Of a stretch of 14,278 nt of DNA, positions 1-7,058 are shown piece by piece; position 1 is the stretch's first letter; every line of letters begins with the position of its first letter. The position numbers and the translations under genes were made by a program. Under the pieces are notes generated by a model. That model did no database searches. It had not been told where the DNA came from and saw only the letters and a program-made list of their open reading frames with translations. This DNA is from Bacteroidota bacterium (GTDB lineage Bacteria > Bacteroidota > Bacteroidia > Flavobacteriales > Weeksellaceae), in the NCBI GenBank assembly GCA_023433225.1, contig JAEZDQ010000016.1, forward strand, positions 1 through 14,278, in the 5' to 3' direction.

Positions 1-369
1 ATTTTATCGTCTCTGAAACAATGGCAAAATCATCCGGATAAAATTTTATCCTTTCTTTCGCGTTCATTAATTAACCGGAATCTTCCCGTTTCAAAAGTTG
101 GGAATCAAAATTTCGGGGCGGAAGAAATAGAAACGTTGAAAAAAGGGGCCGCAGAGATGGTCGGGGTGATTGACGGAAGTTATTTCGTCCACCAGTCAAA
201 AATTGAAGTCATTCCCTATGACCGGAACATCAATCCGATTCAGATCAAGTATAAGGATGGTAAACTTTCTGAAATTACCAAATCTTCGCAACAAATTCTT
301 TCCGCTCATTTGACCAATCCCATTGAAAAGTTTCATTTATGTTACTTAGCTGTTAAGAAAAAAACATGA
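1..369 (+). CDS. HD-superfamily protein, C-terminal part (5' end outside window)
   Basis: The frame is open from base 1 to the TGA at 367-369, giving the last 122 residues of a larger protein. The HD metal-binding motif is not inside the window. The assignment rests on the C-terminal pattern (NRNLPVSK, then KIEVIPYDRN, then IQIKYKDGKLSEI, ending FHLCYLAVKKKT), which I recognise from the HD-domain phosphohydrolase, related to dGTPase-like proteins, that sits directly upstream of lpxD in flavobacteria. Its substrate is not known to me. It is the first visible gene of the lipid A operon: its stop is 42 bases from the preferred lpxD start, on the same strand. Its stop codon lies inside a perfect inverted repeat (365-379). 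A TTG at 136 is only an internal codon of this frame, not a start. Confidence 0.75.
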   Translation: MLSSLKQWQNHPDKILSFLSRSLINRNLPVSKVGNQNFGAEEIETLKKGAAEMVGVIDGSYFVHQSKIEVIPYDRNINPIQIKYKDGKLSEITKSSQQILSAHLTNPIEKFHLCYLAVKKKT

Positions 370-379
370 TTCAATCATG
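365..379. repeat. Perfect 7-1-7 inverted repeat upstream of lpxD
   Basis: CATGATT-C-AATCATG is a perfect palindrome around base 372. It covers the stop codon of the HD-domain gene and lies just upstream of the -7-like element at 398-405, roughly where a -33 box would be. No T-run follows, so it does not look like a terminator. It could be an operator, a short RNA hairpin (6-bp stem, 3-nt loop) or chance. Confidence 0.4.
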
Positions 380-397
380 AGATGTACACAAAATTTA

Positions 398-405
398 TAT
401 TTTTG
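398..405 (+). promoter_or_regulatory. Possible -7 element for lpxD
   Basis: TATTTTTG matches the Bacteroidota -7 consensus TAnnTTTG at all six fixed positions. No TTG is found at the usual distance upstream, so it is only half a promoter. If used, transcription would begin at or very near the ATG at 412, giving an almost leaderless lpxD message in addition to read-through from upstream. Confidence 0.25.
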
Positions 406-411
406 CAATCT

Positions 412-1449
412 ATGGAGTTTACTGCGTTAGAAATTGCATCCATTTTAGAGGGGAAGGTTGTCGGTGATTCAGAAGTGAAGATATCTAAACTTTCTAAGAT
501 TGAAGAAGGCATGCCGGGTTCGATATCTTTTTTGTCAAACCTGAAATATGAACCGTATTTATATGATACCCAATCATCCGTAGTGATTGTAAACGAAGGT
601 TTTACGCCGGAAAAGAAAGTTCTTTCTACTTTGATTTATGTCGGCGATGCCCACAAGGCATTTGTAAAATTATTGGATTACCACAACCAATTGAAGAATC
701 AAAAGACGGGAATCGAAGCGAATTCCCACATCCATTCTTCCGCCGAACTCGGTGAAAACATTTATGTAGGCGGTTTTACTTACATTTCGGAAAATGTAAA
801 AATAGGAAACAACGTAATCATTTACCCCAATTGCTACATCGGCGAAGGCGTAACGATAGGCGAGGGAACCATCATTTATTCAGGAGTTCAACTCTGCACC
901 CAAACGGTGATTGGCAGCCATTGCACTATTCATTCCAACACGGTTATTGGCGCGGACGGATTCGGTTTTTCACCCCAACCGGACGGGACCTTCGAAAAAG
1001 TTCCTCAAATTGGAAATGTGGTGATCGAAGACAATGTGGAAATTGGCGCGGCTTGTACAATCGATCGTGCTACTTTGGGTTCGACCATTATCCGAAAAGG
1101 GGTCAAACTCGATAACCAAATCCAGATTGCACATAATGTTGAAATCAAAGAGAACACCGTAATTGCATCCCAGACCGGCATTGCAGGTTCCACCAAAATC
1201 GGCAAAAATTGCATCATTGGTGGCCAAGTAGGTATCGTTGGCCATTTGAGAATCGGTGATTTCGTACAGATTCAGGCCCAAAGCGGGGTAAACAATGATG
1301 TCCCGAACGGAGCCAAAATCTATGGTTCTCCTTCGATGGATGCAGGGGATTTCCGTAAATCCTACGTACATTTCAGGAATCTTCCTACGATTGTCAAAAA
1401 AATAGAAGAAATAGAAAAAGAATTCAAGCAACACACAATAAAAGATTGA
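412..1449 (+). CDS. lpxD: UDP-3-O-acylglucosamine N-acyltransferase LpxD
   Basis: LpxD adds the second 3-hydroxyacyl chain, from acyl-ACP, to the amine of UDP-3-O-acylglucosamine. This is the third step of lipid A synthesis and takes place in the cytoplasm. The 345-residue product shows the expected layout: an N-terminal uridine-binding domain (about 1-100), a left-handed beta-helix of hexapeptide repeats (about 103-310, many I-G-x-x-x-x units) and a C-terminal helix rich in Lys and Glu. The likely catalytic base is His241 in QIAHNVEI. The ATG at 412 is preferred because the protein then starts MEFTALEIAS, like other LpxD proteins. An in-frame ATG at 382 would add ten residues with no family counterpart and would lie upstream of the -7-like element. 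The stop overlaps the lpxC start (TGATG), suggesting translational coupling. Confidence 0.95.
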   Translation: MEFTALEIASILEGKVVGDSEVKISKLSKIEEGMPGSISFLSNLKYEPYLYDTQSSVVIVNEGFTPEKKVLSTLIYVGDAHKAFVKLLDYHNQLKNQKTGIEANSHIHSSAELGENIYVGGFTYISENVKIGNNVIIYPNCYIGEGVTIGEGTIIYSGVQLCTQTVIGSHCTIHSNTVIGADGFGFSPQPDGTFEKVPQIGNVVIEDNVEIGAACTIDRATLGSTIIRKGVKLDNQIQIAHNVEIKENTVIASQTGIAGSTKIGKNCIIGGQVGIVGHLRIGDFVQIQAQSGVNNDVPNGAKIYGSPSMDAGDFRKSYVHFRNLPTIVKKIEEIEKEFKQHTIKD

Positions 1450-2843
1450 TGTCTGATAAACAAAAAACTTTAGCGAGCGAATATGTATTGAATGGTGTGG
1501 GATTGCACACCGGCCGGGAAGTAACGATGAAACTGAAACCGGCTCCCGTAAATACAGGTTTCGTCTTTGTCCGTACGGACTTGGAAGGAAACCCGGTTGT
1601 CGAAGCTGATGCAAACTATGTAACAAGTACCGAACGAGGCACGACCATTGAAAAAAAAGGCGTCAAAATTCATACGACCGAACACCTTTTGGCAGCCTTA
1701 ACCGGAATGGATTTGGACAATGTGATTATTGAGATAAATAATTCTGAAGTCCCTATTTTAGATGGTTCGTCTAAGTATTTTGTCGAAGCGATTGAAAATG
1801 CAGGCATCATTGAACAAGAAGAAGACCGGGAATACTTTGTGGTAAAGGACATCATCACTTATACCGATCCCGAAACCGGTTCCGAAATCACAGCCATTCC
1901 GGCAGATGAATACCAAGTCACCACAATGGTGGACTTTGGGACGAAGGTATTGGGAACCCAAAACGCATCCATTAAAAACCTATCGGAATTCAAATCCGAA
2001 ATTGCCAATGCGCGGACTTTCAGTTTTTTGCATGAAATCGAATACCTGCTCAGTGCGGGGCTTATAAAAGGTGGTGACTTGGGTAATGCCATCGTATATG
2101 TGGATAAAGAAATAACACCCGAAACCAAGGAAAAACTTTGTGTTGCTTTCAAACGCGATGATGTTTCCATCCGCCCCAACGGGGTTTTGGATAATATTAC
2201 CCTTCATTATCCCAATGAAGCGGCAAGACATAAACTATTGGACGTCGTCGGCGATTTGGCTTTGGTGGGAACCAAACTCAAAGCAAAAATCATCGCCAAT
2301 AAACCCGGCCATCAAATCAATACAAACTTCGCAAAAAAATTGAGCAAACACATCGGTATCGCCAAACGTAAAAATGTCCCGGAATTCGACTTGACCAAAC
2401 CGCCCATATACGACATTGGCCAAATCATGGAAATCCTGCCGCATCGCCCGCCGTTTTTATTGGTAGATAAAGTGATAGAGCGAACTGATGTCTCTTGCGT
2501 AGGTGTTAAAAACGTCACCATGAATGAACCTTTTTTTGTGGGGCACTTTCCGCAAGAACCTGTTATGCCCGGCGTTTTACAGGTAGAGGCGATGGCACAG
2601 TTGGGAGGCATATTGGTGTTGGGTGAAATTGAAGACAGAAAAGATTATTCCACTTATTTTATTAAAATAGAAGGAATTAAATTCAAAAGAAAAGTAGTAC
2701 CCGGAGATACACTCATCCTCAAAGTTGACCTGCTTCAGCCCATCCGCAGAGGGATTGTCCACATGCAGGGATACGGTTACGTAAACGACACCATCGCCGT
2801 CGAAGCAGAAATGATGGCATTAATAACCAAAGAATCCGTTTAG
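1449..2843 (+). CDS. lpxC/fabZ: Bifunctional UDP-3-O-acyl-GlcNAc deacetylase / 3-hydroxyacyl-ACP dehydratase (LpxC-FabZ fusion)
   Basis: This is one 464-residue chain with two enzymes. Residues 1 to about 305 are LpxC, the zinc deacetylase that commits the cell to lipid A. His79 (TTEHLLAAL), His261 and Asp265 (RHKLLDVVGD) fit the zinc ligands and His288 (KPGHQIN) fits the catalytic histidine. Residues about 318-464 are FabZ, which dehydrates 3-hydroxyacyl-ACP in fatty acid elongation: PHRPPFLLVD at 331-340, His366 in GHFPQEPVMPG, and Glu380 in QVEAMAQ. Both halves keep their key residues, so both should be active. They draw on the same 3-hydroxyacyl-ACP pool, which makes the fusion a plausible branch-point control. 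The fusion is common in Bacteroidota. The start ATG at 1449 overlaps the lpxD stop; the upstream TTG at 1446 would add only one residue. Confidence 0.96.
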   Translation: MSDKQKTLASEYVLNGVGLHTGREVTMKLKPAPVNTGFVFVRTDLEGNPVVEADANYVTSTERGTTIEKKGVKIHTTEHLLAALTGMDLDNVIIEINNSEVPILDGSSKYFVEAIENAGIIEQEEDREYFVVKDIITYTDPETGSEITAIPADEYQVTTMVDFGTKVLGTQNASIKNLSEFKSEIANARTFSFLHEIEYLLSAGLIKGGDLGNAIVYVDKEITPETKEKLCVAFKRDDVSIRPNGVLDNITLHYPNEAARHKLLDVVGDLALVGTKLKAKIIANKPGHQINTNFAKKLSKHIGIAKRKNVPEFDLTKPPIYDIGQIMEILPHRPPFLLVDKVIERTDVSCVGVKNVTMNEPFFVGHFPQEPVMPGVLQVEAMAQLGGILVLGEIEDRKDYSTYFIKIEGIKFKRKVVPGDTLILKVDLLQPIRRGIVHMQGYGYVNDTIAVEAEMMALITKESV

Positions 2844-2857
2844 ATTTGGAAAATAAT

Positions 2858-3649
2858 ATGAATCAGCCCTTGGCTTATATCCATCCAACCGCCAAAGTAG
2901 ATCCCTCGGCGGTTATTTCGCCTTTTTCTACCATTTATGAAAATGTTGAAATCGGGGCTGGAACATGGATCGGGCCCAATGTCACCATCATGGAAGGTGC
3001 CCGGGTAGGAAAAAATTGTAAGATATTCCCCGGTACAGTTATCTCAGCCGTTCCACAAGACCTGAAATACGAAGGTGAAAAAACGCTGACATATATCGGT
3101 GACAACACCGTGATCCGCGAATGTGTAACGGTTAACAAAGGAACCAATGCACTGGGTTACACTAAAATCGGTAACAACTGCCTGATCATGGCCACAGCAC
3201 ACGTTGCGCACGATTGTGTCATCGGTGACCATGTAATCTTGGTCAATGGCGTTGGTTTGGCAGGTCACATCGAAATCGGCGATTATGCTTTTATCGGGGG
3301 AATGAGTGCCGTTCACCAATTCACAAAAATCGGTGAACATTCCTTTATTGCAGGTGGCTCACACGTCCGCAAGGATATTCCACCCTTTGTGAAGGCCGCC
3401 CGGAATCCGCCGTCATATGTTGGAATCAATTCGGTTGGGCTGAGAAGAAGGGGTTTTAGCTCAGAGAAAATATCTGAATTACAGCGCATTTACCGTGAAA
3501 TTTTTCAAAAGAAGAAAAATGTTACCCAAGCATTGGCTTTGATTGAAGCGGAATTCGAAGCAACTCCGGAAAGAGACCAAATCATCCAATTTATCCAAGG
3601 CAGTCCGCGCGGAATCATGAAAGGATACAATGCCAGAGCCGAAATTTAA
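2858..3649 (+). CDS. lpxA: UDP-N-acetylglucosamine acyltransferase LpxA
   Basis: LpxA transfers a 3-hydroxyacyl chain from ACP to the 3-OH of UDP-GlcNAc, the first step of lipid A synthesis. The 263-residue product is a beta-helix acyltransferase. Hexapeptide repeats run from about residue 7 to 185, and an alpha-helical C-terminal domain runs from about 195 to 263. The family signature AVPQDLKYEGEKT begins at 64. The catalytic histidine is His118 in ATAHVAHDC, matching His125 of the E. coli enzyme. The ATG at 2858 gives the normal N-terminus (MNQPLAYIHPTAKV). A TTG at 2846 would add four residues and is not needed. It follows lpxC/fabZ after 14 bases, so the two are almost certainly cotranscribed. 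LpxB, which acts later in the pathway, is not in the window. Confidence 0.96.
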   Translation: MNQPLAYIHPTAKVDPSAVISPFSTIYENVEIGAGTWIGPNVTIMEGARVGKNCKIFPGTVISAVPQDLKYEGEKTLTYIGDNTVIRECVTVNKGTNALGYTKIGNNCLIMATAHVAHDCVIGDHVILVNGVGLAGHIEIGDYAFIGGMSAVHQFTKIGEHSFIAGGSHVRKDIPPFVKAARNPPSYVGINSVGLRRRGFSSEKISELQRIYREIFQKKKNVTQALALIEAEFEATPERDQIIQFIQGSPRGIMKGYNARAEI

Positions 3650-3680
3650 TCATCAATAAAATAAATTTAAGAAATCCCAA

Positions 3681-4247
3681 ATGGCAACAACAGCAGATAT
3701 AAGAAAAGGATTGTGCATCAAATGGAATGACGATACTTGGAAGATCATCGAATTCCAACACGTAAAACCCGGAAAAGGCCCGGCGTTCGTCCGTACCAAA
3801 CTCAAGAGCGTAACTTCAGGAAAAGTGCTCGACAATACTTTTTCAGCAGGTCACAGAATCGAGGAAGTGAGGGTTGAAACCCGAAAATACCAATATCTTT
3901 ATGAAGACGATAACGGATTCCATTTCATGAACAATGATGATTTTTCCCAAGTCTATATCAATAAAGGAATGATTGAAAACCCGGAGTTTATGAAAGCCGG
4001 AGATGAAGTGACCATCATGTTCCGTGCCGAGGATGAAATGCCGCTCTCAGCCGACCTGCCCCAGTTCGTCATTATGGAAATCACTTATACCGAACCCGGT
4101 TTGAAAGGCGATACCGCCACCAATGCATCTAAACCGGCCACCACCGAAACCGGTGCGAAAATCCGTGTGCCGCTTTTTATCAATGAAGGTGATAAAGTGA
4201 AAATCAATACCGAAGACGGTTCTTACATGGAAAGAATCAAGGATTAA
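3681..4247 (+). CDS. efp: Translation elongation factor P
   Basis: EF-P binds stalled ribosomes between the P and E sites and helps peptide bonds form at consecutive prolines. The product is 188 residues, the normal length, with the N-terminal KOW-like domain (about 1-65) followed by two OB-type domains. The conserved tip loop reads KPGKGPAF, with Lys32 at the position that carries beta-lysine, rhamnose (on Arg) or other modifications in various bacteria. No modification enzyme such as EpmA/EpmB or EarP is visible in this window, so the state of Lys32 cannot be inferred. It lies 31 bases after lpxA on the same strand with no terminator between, so it is probably the last gene of the lipid A operon. 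An intrinsic terminator follows it. Confidence 0.97.
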   Translation: MATTADIRKGLCIKWNDDTWKIIEFQHVKPGKGPAFVRTKLKSVTSGKVLDNTFSAGHRIEEVRVETRKYQYLYEDDNGFHFMNNDDFSQVYINKGMIENPEFMKAGDEVTIMFRAEDEMPLSADLPQFVIMEITYTEPGLKGDTATNASKPATTETGAKIRVPLFINEGDKVKINTEDGSYMERIKD

Positions 4248-4272
4248 TTAAAAAATCGATTTATATTAAAAG

Positions 4273-4304
4273 AAAACCTCATCCATTACGACGTGAGGTT
4301 TTTT
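4273..4304 (+). terminator. Intrinsic terminator after efp
   Basis: A perfect 9-bp stem, AAAACCTCA (4273-4281) with TGAGGTTTT (4294-4302), has a 12-nt loop and its T-run continues to 4304. It lies 25 bases after the efp stop and separates the lipid A/efp operon from the next promoter. The A-rich left arm mirrors the T-run, so weak termination from the other strand is possible but not needed. Confidence 0.88.
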
Positions 4305-4338
4305 CATTTCACCCAATCCCAATGATTTGATTGGAGAA

Positions 4339-4369
4339 TTGATAAAACTTATAAAATAATTTAACTTTG
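4339..4369 (+). promoter_or_regulatory. Bacteroidota-type promoter for the ketosynthase III gene
   Basis: TTG at 4339-4341 is separated by 20 bases from TAACTTTG at 4362-4369, a full match to the -33/-7 pattern TTG-N(17-23)-TAnnTTTG of Bacteroidota. It lies after the efp terminator. Transcription should begin near 4374, giving a leader of about 18 nt before the ATG at 4392. This is the best-formed promoter in the window. Confidence 0.65.
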
Positions 4370-4391
4370 TGGGTTGGATGAAACTTTGAAC

Positions 4392-5405
4392 ATGAAAAAA
4401 TCAATTATAACAGGCGTCGGGCACTATGTTCCGGAAAATACCGTCACCAATGATGATTTGGCGCAAGTCATGGAAACCAATGATGAATGGATTCAGGAAC
4501 GCACCGGCATCAAAGAGCGCCGCCATTTGGGCAAACATTCCGGTGTTACGACTTCCGATTTGGGAACCAAAGCTGCGGAAATCGCGATTAAAAATGCAGG
4601 CTTAACGGCCCAAGACATTGACTTTATATTGTTTGCCACGTTGAGCCCCGATTATTATTTCCCTGGCTGCGGCGTATTGTTACAGAAAAATTTAGGTTGT
4701 GATACCATCGGAGCAATGGATGTACGCAACCAATGTTCAGGCTTCATCTATGCGCTAGCTACCGCGAACGCTTACATTCGTTCCGGGATGTACAAAAATA
4801 TATTGGTTGTCGGAGCGGAAAACCATTCATTCGGATTGGATATGAGTACGCGCGGACGCGGAGTCTCGGTGATTTTCGGCGATGGAGCCGGAGCGGTGGT
4901 GGTCTCGGCATCGGATAACGAAGGCCGCGGGATTATTTCGACCAATATGCACAGCGAAGGGCAATATGCCGAGGAACTGGCCGTGCAGTTTCCCGGTACC
5001 AAACTCGGTTGGTCAGATGTGATGCTGGAGGAAGGGAATACCCTGACGCCTGAACAAATATACCCTCATATGAACGGGAATTTCGTGTTCAAACATGCAG
5101 TGACCCGTTTCCCGGAGTCGATGATGGAAGCATTCCAAGATGCCGGAGAAGATTTTGCAGATTTGAAATTATTTATCCCCCACCAAGCCAACTTACGCAT
5201 CAGCCAGTTTTTGCAAAAACAGTTGGGTTTGCGCGACGACCAGGTTTTTAACAACATCCAAAATTATGGTAATACGACTGCTGCTTCGATTCCAATCGCA
5301 CTGAGTGAAGCCTTGGCTCAAGACCGTTTCAAAGAAGGCGATCTCATTTGCATGACCGCGTTTGGAAGTGGGTTTACCTGGGGCAGCGTCTTGATGCGGT
5401 GGTGA
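4392..5405 (+). CDS. 3-oxoacyl-ACP synthase III family protein (FabH-like)
   Basis: A thiolase-fold ketosynthase of 337 residues. The Cys-His-Asn triad is complete: Cys115 in RNQCSGF, His264 in IPHQAN and Asn294 in NYGNTTAAS. The N-terminal ITGVGHYVPE and NDEWIQERTGI motifs and the FGDGAGAVV segment (162-170) are typical of KAS III. Such enzymes condense an acyl-CoA (or acyl-ACP) with malonyl-ACP. The housekeeping fabH of Bacteroidota is usually found with rpmF and plsX, which are absent here. This is therefore probably a second paralogue, perhaps for an unusual primer or a specialised lipid, but the substrate cannot be read from the sequence, so I give no gene symbol. The start is ATG 4392. 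A TTG at 4374 coincides with the predicted transcription start and is rejected. It is transcribed alone, and the next gene converges on it. Confidence 0.88.
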   Translation: MKKSIITGVGHYVPENTVTNDDLAQVMETNDEWIQERTGIKERRHLGKHSGVTTSDLGTKAAEIAIKNAGLTAQDIDFILFATLSPDYYFPGCGVLLQKNLGCDTIGAMDVRNQCSGFIYALATANAYIRSGMYKNILVVGAENHSFGLDMSTRGRGVSVIFGDGAGAVVVSASDNEGRGIISTNMHSEGQYAEELAVQFPGTKLGWSDVMLEEGNTLTPEQIYPHMNGNFVFKHAVTRFPESMMEAFQDAGEDFADLKLFIPHQANLRISQFLQKQLGLRDDQVFNNIQNYGNTTAASIPIALSEALAQDRFKEGDLICMTAFGSGFTWGSVLMRW

Positions 5406-5424
5406 TTCAAGCCGTATTCTTTTT

Positions 5425-5440
5425 TTAAATTATAATTTAA
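5425..5440. repeat. A/T-only 16-bp palindrome between convergent genes
   Basis: TTAAATTATAATTTAA is a perfect palindrome with a T-run before it, in the 77-base gap between the ketosynthase stop and the decarboxylase stop. It has no G or C, so as an RNA hairpin it would be weak. It is the only structure I see that could help end the two convergent transcripts. Confidence 0.3.
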
Positions 5441-5482
5441 TTAATGGAAATGGGGTTGTTCGACCACTTGTGTCTTTTCGCT

Positions 5483-6853
5483 TTACATCGTTTGTAAAAT
5501 CATTTCGATATCTTCTTCGTTGGTATCGGGGTTGATGAAACAAAATCGGGCAACGGTTTCGCTATTGCCGTTAGATTTCCATTGGGTAGGTGCCACCAAG
5601 GCCAGTCCGTTTTTTAGGTTAGTGAATGTCCAGTTGGAATAATCTTCGGCCGCCCAACCTTTTCTCCTGAACAAAACACAACTGAGGCCGGGTTCCCGAA
5701 CCAATTCCAAATCCGGGTGTCGGTTGATTTTTTCGGCTGCGATTTTGGCCAATTCTATTCCGCATTCAATTGCTTGTTTATAGCGGTCGGTACCATGCAT
5801 AGCGAGTGAAAACCACAAAGGCATTCCACGGACACGTCTCGTTAGCTGCACTTGGTAATCCGAAGGGTTAAAACCGTCGGCTTCTTTGAAAATATCCAAA
5901 TAAGAACCTTCTTGTTTGTGGACATTTTTGGCCAGTTCCGGATCCTTATAGATAATAGCTCCGCAATCGTAAGGAGAGAACAGCCATTTGTGCGGATCGA
6001 TGGTAATACTGTCCGCTTTTTCAATTCCATTGAACAAATGCCTTACGGAATCGGCAGCCAAAGCACCGCCGCCATAGGCCGCATCTACGTGCATCCATAA
6101 ACCGTATTTTTTACAAATTGCTGCGATGCTTTCCAAATCATCGATGATCCCGGCATTGGTCGTACCGCCCGTAGCCACCACACTGAACAATTGTTTGCGT
6201 TTTTCAGGGCTGAACGAGGTGATTACATTTTCGATTAATGCTCCTGTCAGCAGGTCTTCTGTGGGAATGTTAATGATTTCCGCATCAATGATTTTTGCCA
6301 TAGAACGGACGGAAGAATGCGCCCCGGATGAAGTGATGATGATTCCTTTGTATTGGTTCCTTTCAGGGTTTTGGGAACGCCAATGTTCTCTGGCGGTCAC
6401 GATTCCGGAAAGGTTGGCCGTGGTTCCGCCGCTGGTGAAAACGCCAAATGCGCCCTTTGGCAACCCGGTCAGTTCAACAAGCCATTCCATCGCCCGGTTC
6501 TCGGCAAAAATACCGCCTGCACCTTCTAACCAAAATGCTCCGTGGATGGATGAAGCAGCGGTTACCAGGTCGAACAAAACAGCTGCACGGGTAGGGGAAG
6601 CGGGCACGAAAGCCAAATGGCGGGGATGGTCAATCGGAATGACGTTTCTGGAAAGGACATCCTTCCATATTTGCAATGCTTTTTCACCGCCGATCCCTTT
6701 TGCGGTAATGGTATCGCCCACCAATTCTTTTAACTCGGTTTCCGATTTAATCGGACCCAAATGCGGATCGGTTTGGGTAAGCCGGTTGACTGTATATTTT
6801 GTGATGTCCAATGCCATCTCAATCAAGTCAATATCAATTTTGTGCATCATCAT
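5483..6853 (-). CDS. Group II pyridoxal-phosphate-dependent decarboxylase family protein
   Basis: A fold-type I PLP enzyme of 456 residues, related to aromatic-L-amino-acid, glutamate and 2,4-diaminobutyrate decarboxylases. It carries the cofactor-stacking His179 in SSGAHSS, the PLP-phosphate region TSGGTTANL (140-148), HVDAAYGG (255-262) with the pyridine-nitrogen Asp257, and the Schiff-base Lys289 in DPHKW. The amino acid decarboxylated cannot be predicted from these motifs, and no transporter or partner gene sits beside it. Start choice: the frame stays open to 6916, but the only good -7 element lies at 6884-6891, inside that extension. One of the three consecutive ATG codons at 6853, 6850 or 6847 must then be the start, and I list the first. 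It is transcribed divergently from nrdD and convergently with the ketosynthase, so it is a single-gene unit. Confidence 0.85.
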   Translation of the reverse strand: MMMHKIDIDLIEMALDITKYTVNRLTQTDPHLGPIKSETELKELVGDTITAKGIGGEKALQIWKDVLSRNVIPIDHPRHLAFVPASPTRAAVLFDLVTAASSIHGAFWLEGAGGIFAENRAMEWLVELTGLPKGAFGVFTSGGTTANLSGIVTAREHWRSQNPERNQYKGIIITSSGAHSSVRSMAKIIDAEIINIPTEDLLTGALIENVITSFSPEKRKQLFSVVATGGTTNAGIIDDLESIAAICKKYGLWMHVDAAYGGGALAADSVRHLFNGIEKADSITIDPHKWLFSPYDCGAIIYKDPELAKNVHKQEGSYLDIFKEADGFNPSDYQVQLTRRVRGMPLWFSLAMHGTDRYKQAIECGIELAKIAAEKINRHPDLELVREPGLSCVLFRRKGWAAEDYSNWTFTNLKNGLALVAPTQWKSNGNSETVARFCFINPDTNEEDIEMILQTM

Positions 6854-6883
6854 TTTAAAAATAATTCTTGTTTTTTTGCCAGA

Positions 6884-6891
6884 CAAATTTA
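6884..6891 (-). promoter_or_regulatory. -7 element for the PLP decarboxylase
   Basis: On the minus strand this reads TAAATTTG, a full match to TAnnTTTG, placed about 31 bases before the first ATG. No TTG stands at the usual -33 distance, so the promoter is incomplete or activator-dependent. Its position decides the start: the longer reading frame would begin upstream of it. Confidence 0.4.
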
Positions 6892-6941
6892 ACCATAAAC
6901 CATTAATAAAGGACATGAAACTCTTTTATAATTTTCTGAAA

Positions 6942-6955
6942 ATGACAAATAACAT
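6942..6955. promoter_or_regulatory. Imperfect copy of the norC palindrome, upstream of nrdD
   Basis: ATGACAAATAACAT matches the perfect palindrome upstream of norC (ATGACAAATGTCAT) at 12 of 14 positions and shares the flanking AAA. Its centre is 110 bases before the nrdD ATG and about 41 bases before the last base of a -7-like element, the same geometry as at norC. It also lies about 95 bases upstream of the divergent decarboxylase gene. It is a candidate binding site for an oxygen- or NO-responsive regulator. Confidence 0.4.
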
Positions 6956-6981
6956 AAATGTAGTTTTCAAAAATTCCATTG

Positions 6982-6989
6982 TTGATTTG
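6982..6989 (+). promoter_or_regulatory. Possible -7 element for nrdDG
   Basis: TTGATTTG matches TAnnTTTG at five of six fixed positions. It is imperfect, but its last base lies 40.5 bases from the centre of the palindrome-like box at 6942-6955. The corresponding distance at norC is 41.5. Transcription from here would give a leader of about 65 nt for nrdD. Confidence 0.3.
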
Positions 6990-7031
6990 TTGTAAATAAC
7001 TATTCAATTTTTAAAATAAAAGAGTAAAACA

Positions 7032-7050
7032 TCTTTATATCTTGTAAAGA
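7032..7050. repeat. Short inverted repeat just before nrdD
   Basis: TCTTTA (7032-7037) and TAAAGA (7045-7050) pair perfectly across a 7-base spacer and end 8 bases before the nrdD ATG. In RNA this would be a weak hairpin near the ribosome-binding region. In DNA it could be an operator. The arms are short and A/T-rich, so chance is possible. Confidence 0.25.
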
Positions 7051-7058
7051 AAAATATC

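Noticed and set aside
970..1626. Minus-strand reading frame of 218 codons opposite lpxD and lpxC
   Set aside because: Antisense to two well-supported genes, with low-complexity aromatic runs and no domain pattern.
6854..6916. N-terminal extension of the decarboxylase (21 extra residues)
   Set aside because: It would start upstream of the -7 element at 6884-6891, and the extra residues have no family counterpart.
6126..6995. Long plus-strand reading frame (289 codons) opposite the PLP decarboxylase
   Set aside because: It is antisense to a gene with a full set of family motifs, has no recognisable protein features, and runs into the A/T-rich intergenic region. It is a shadow frame.
7038..7050. 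NrdR box before nrdD
   Set aside because: Only one half resembles the consensus and no second box at the usual spacing was found.
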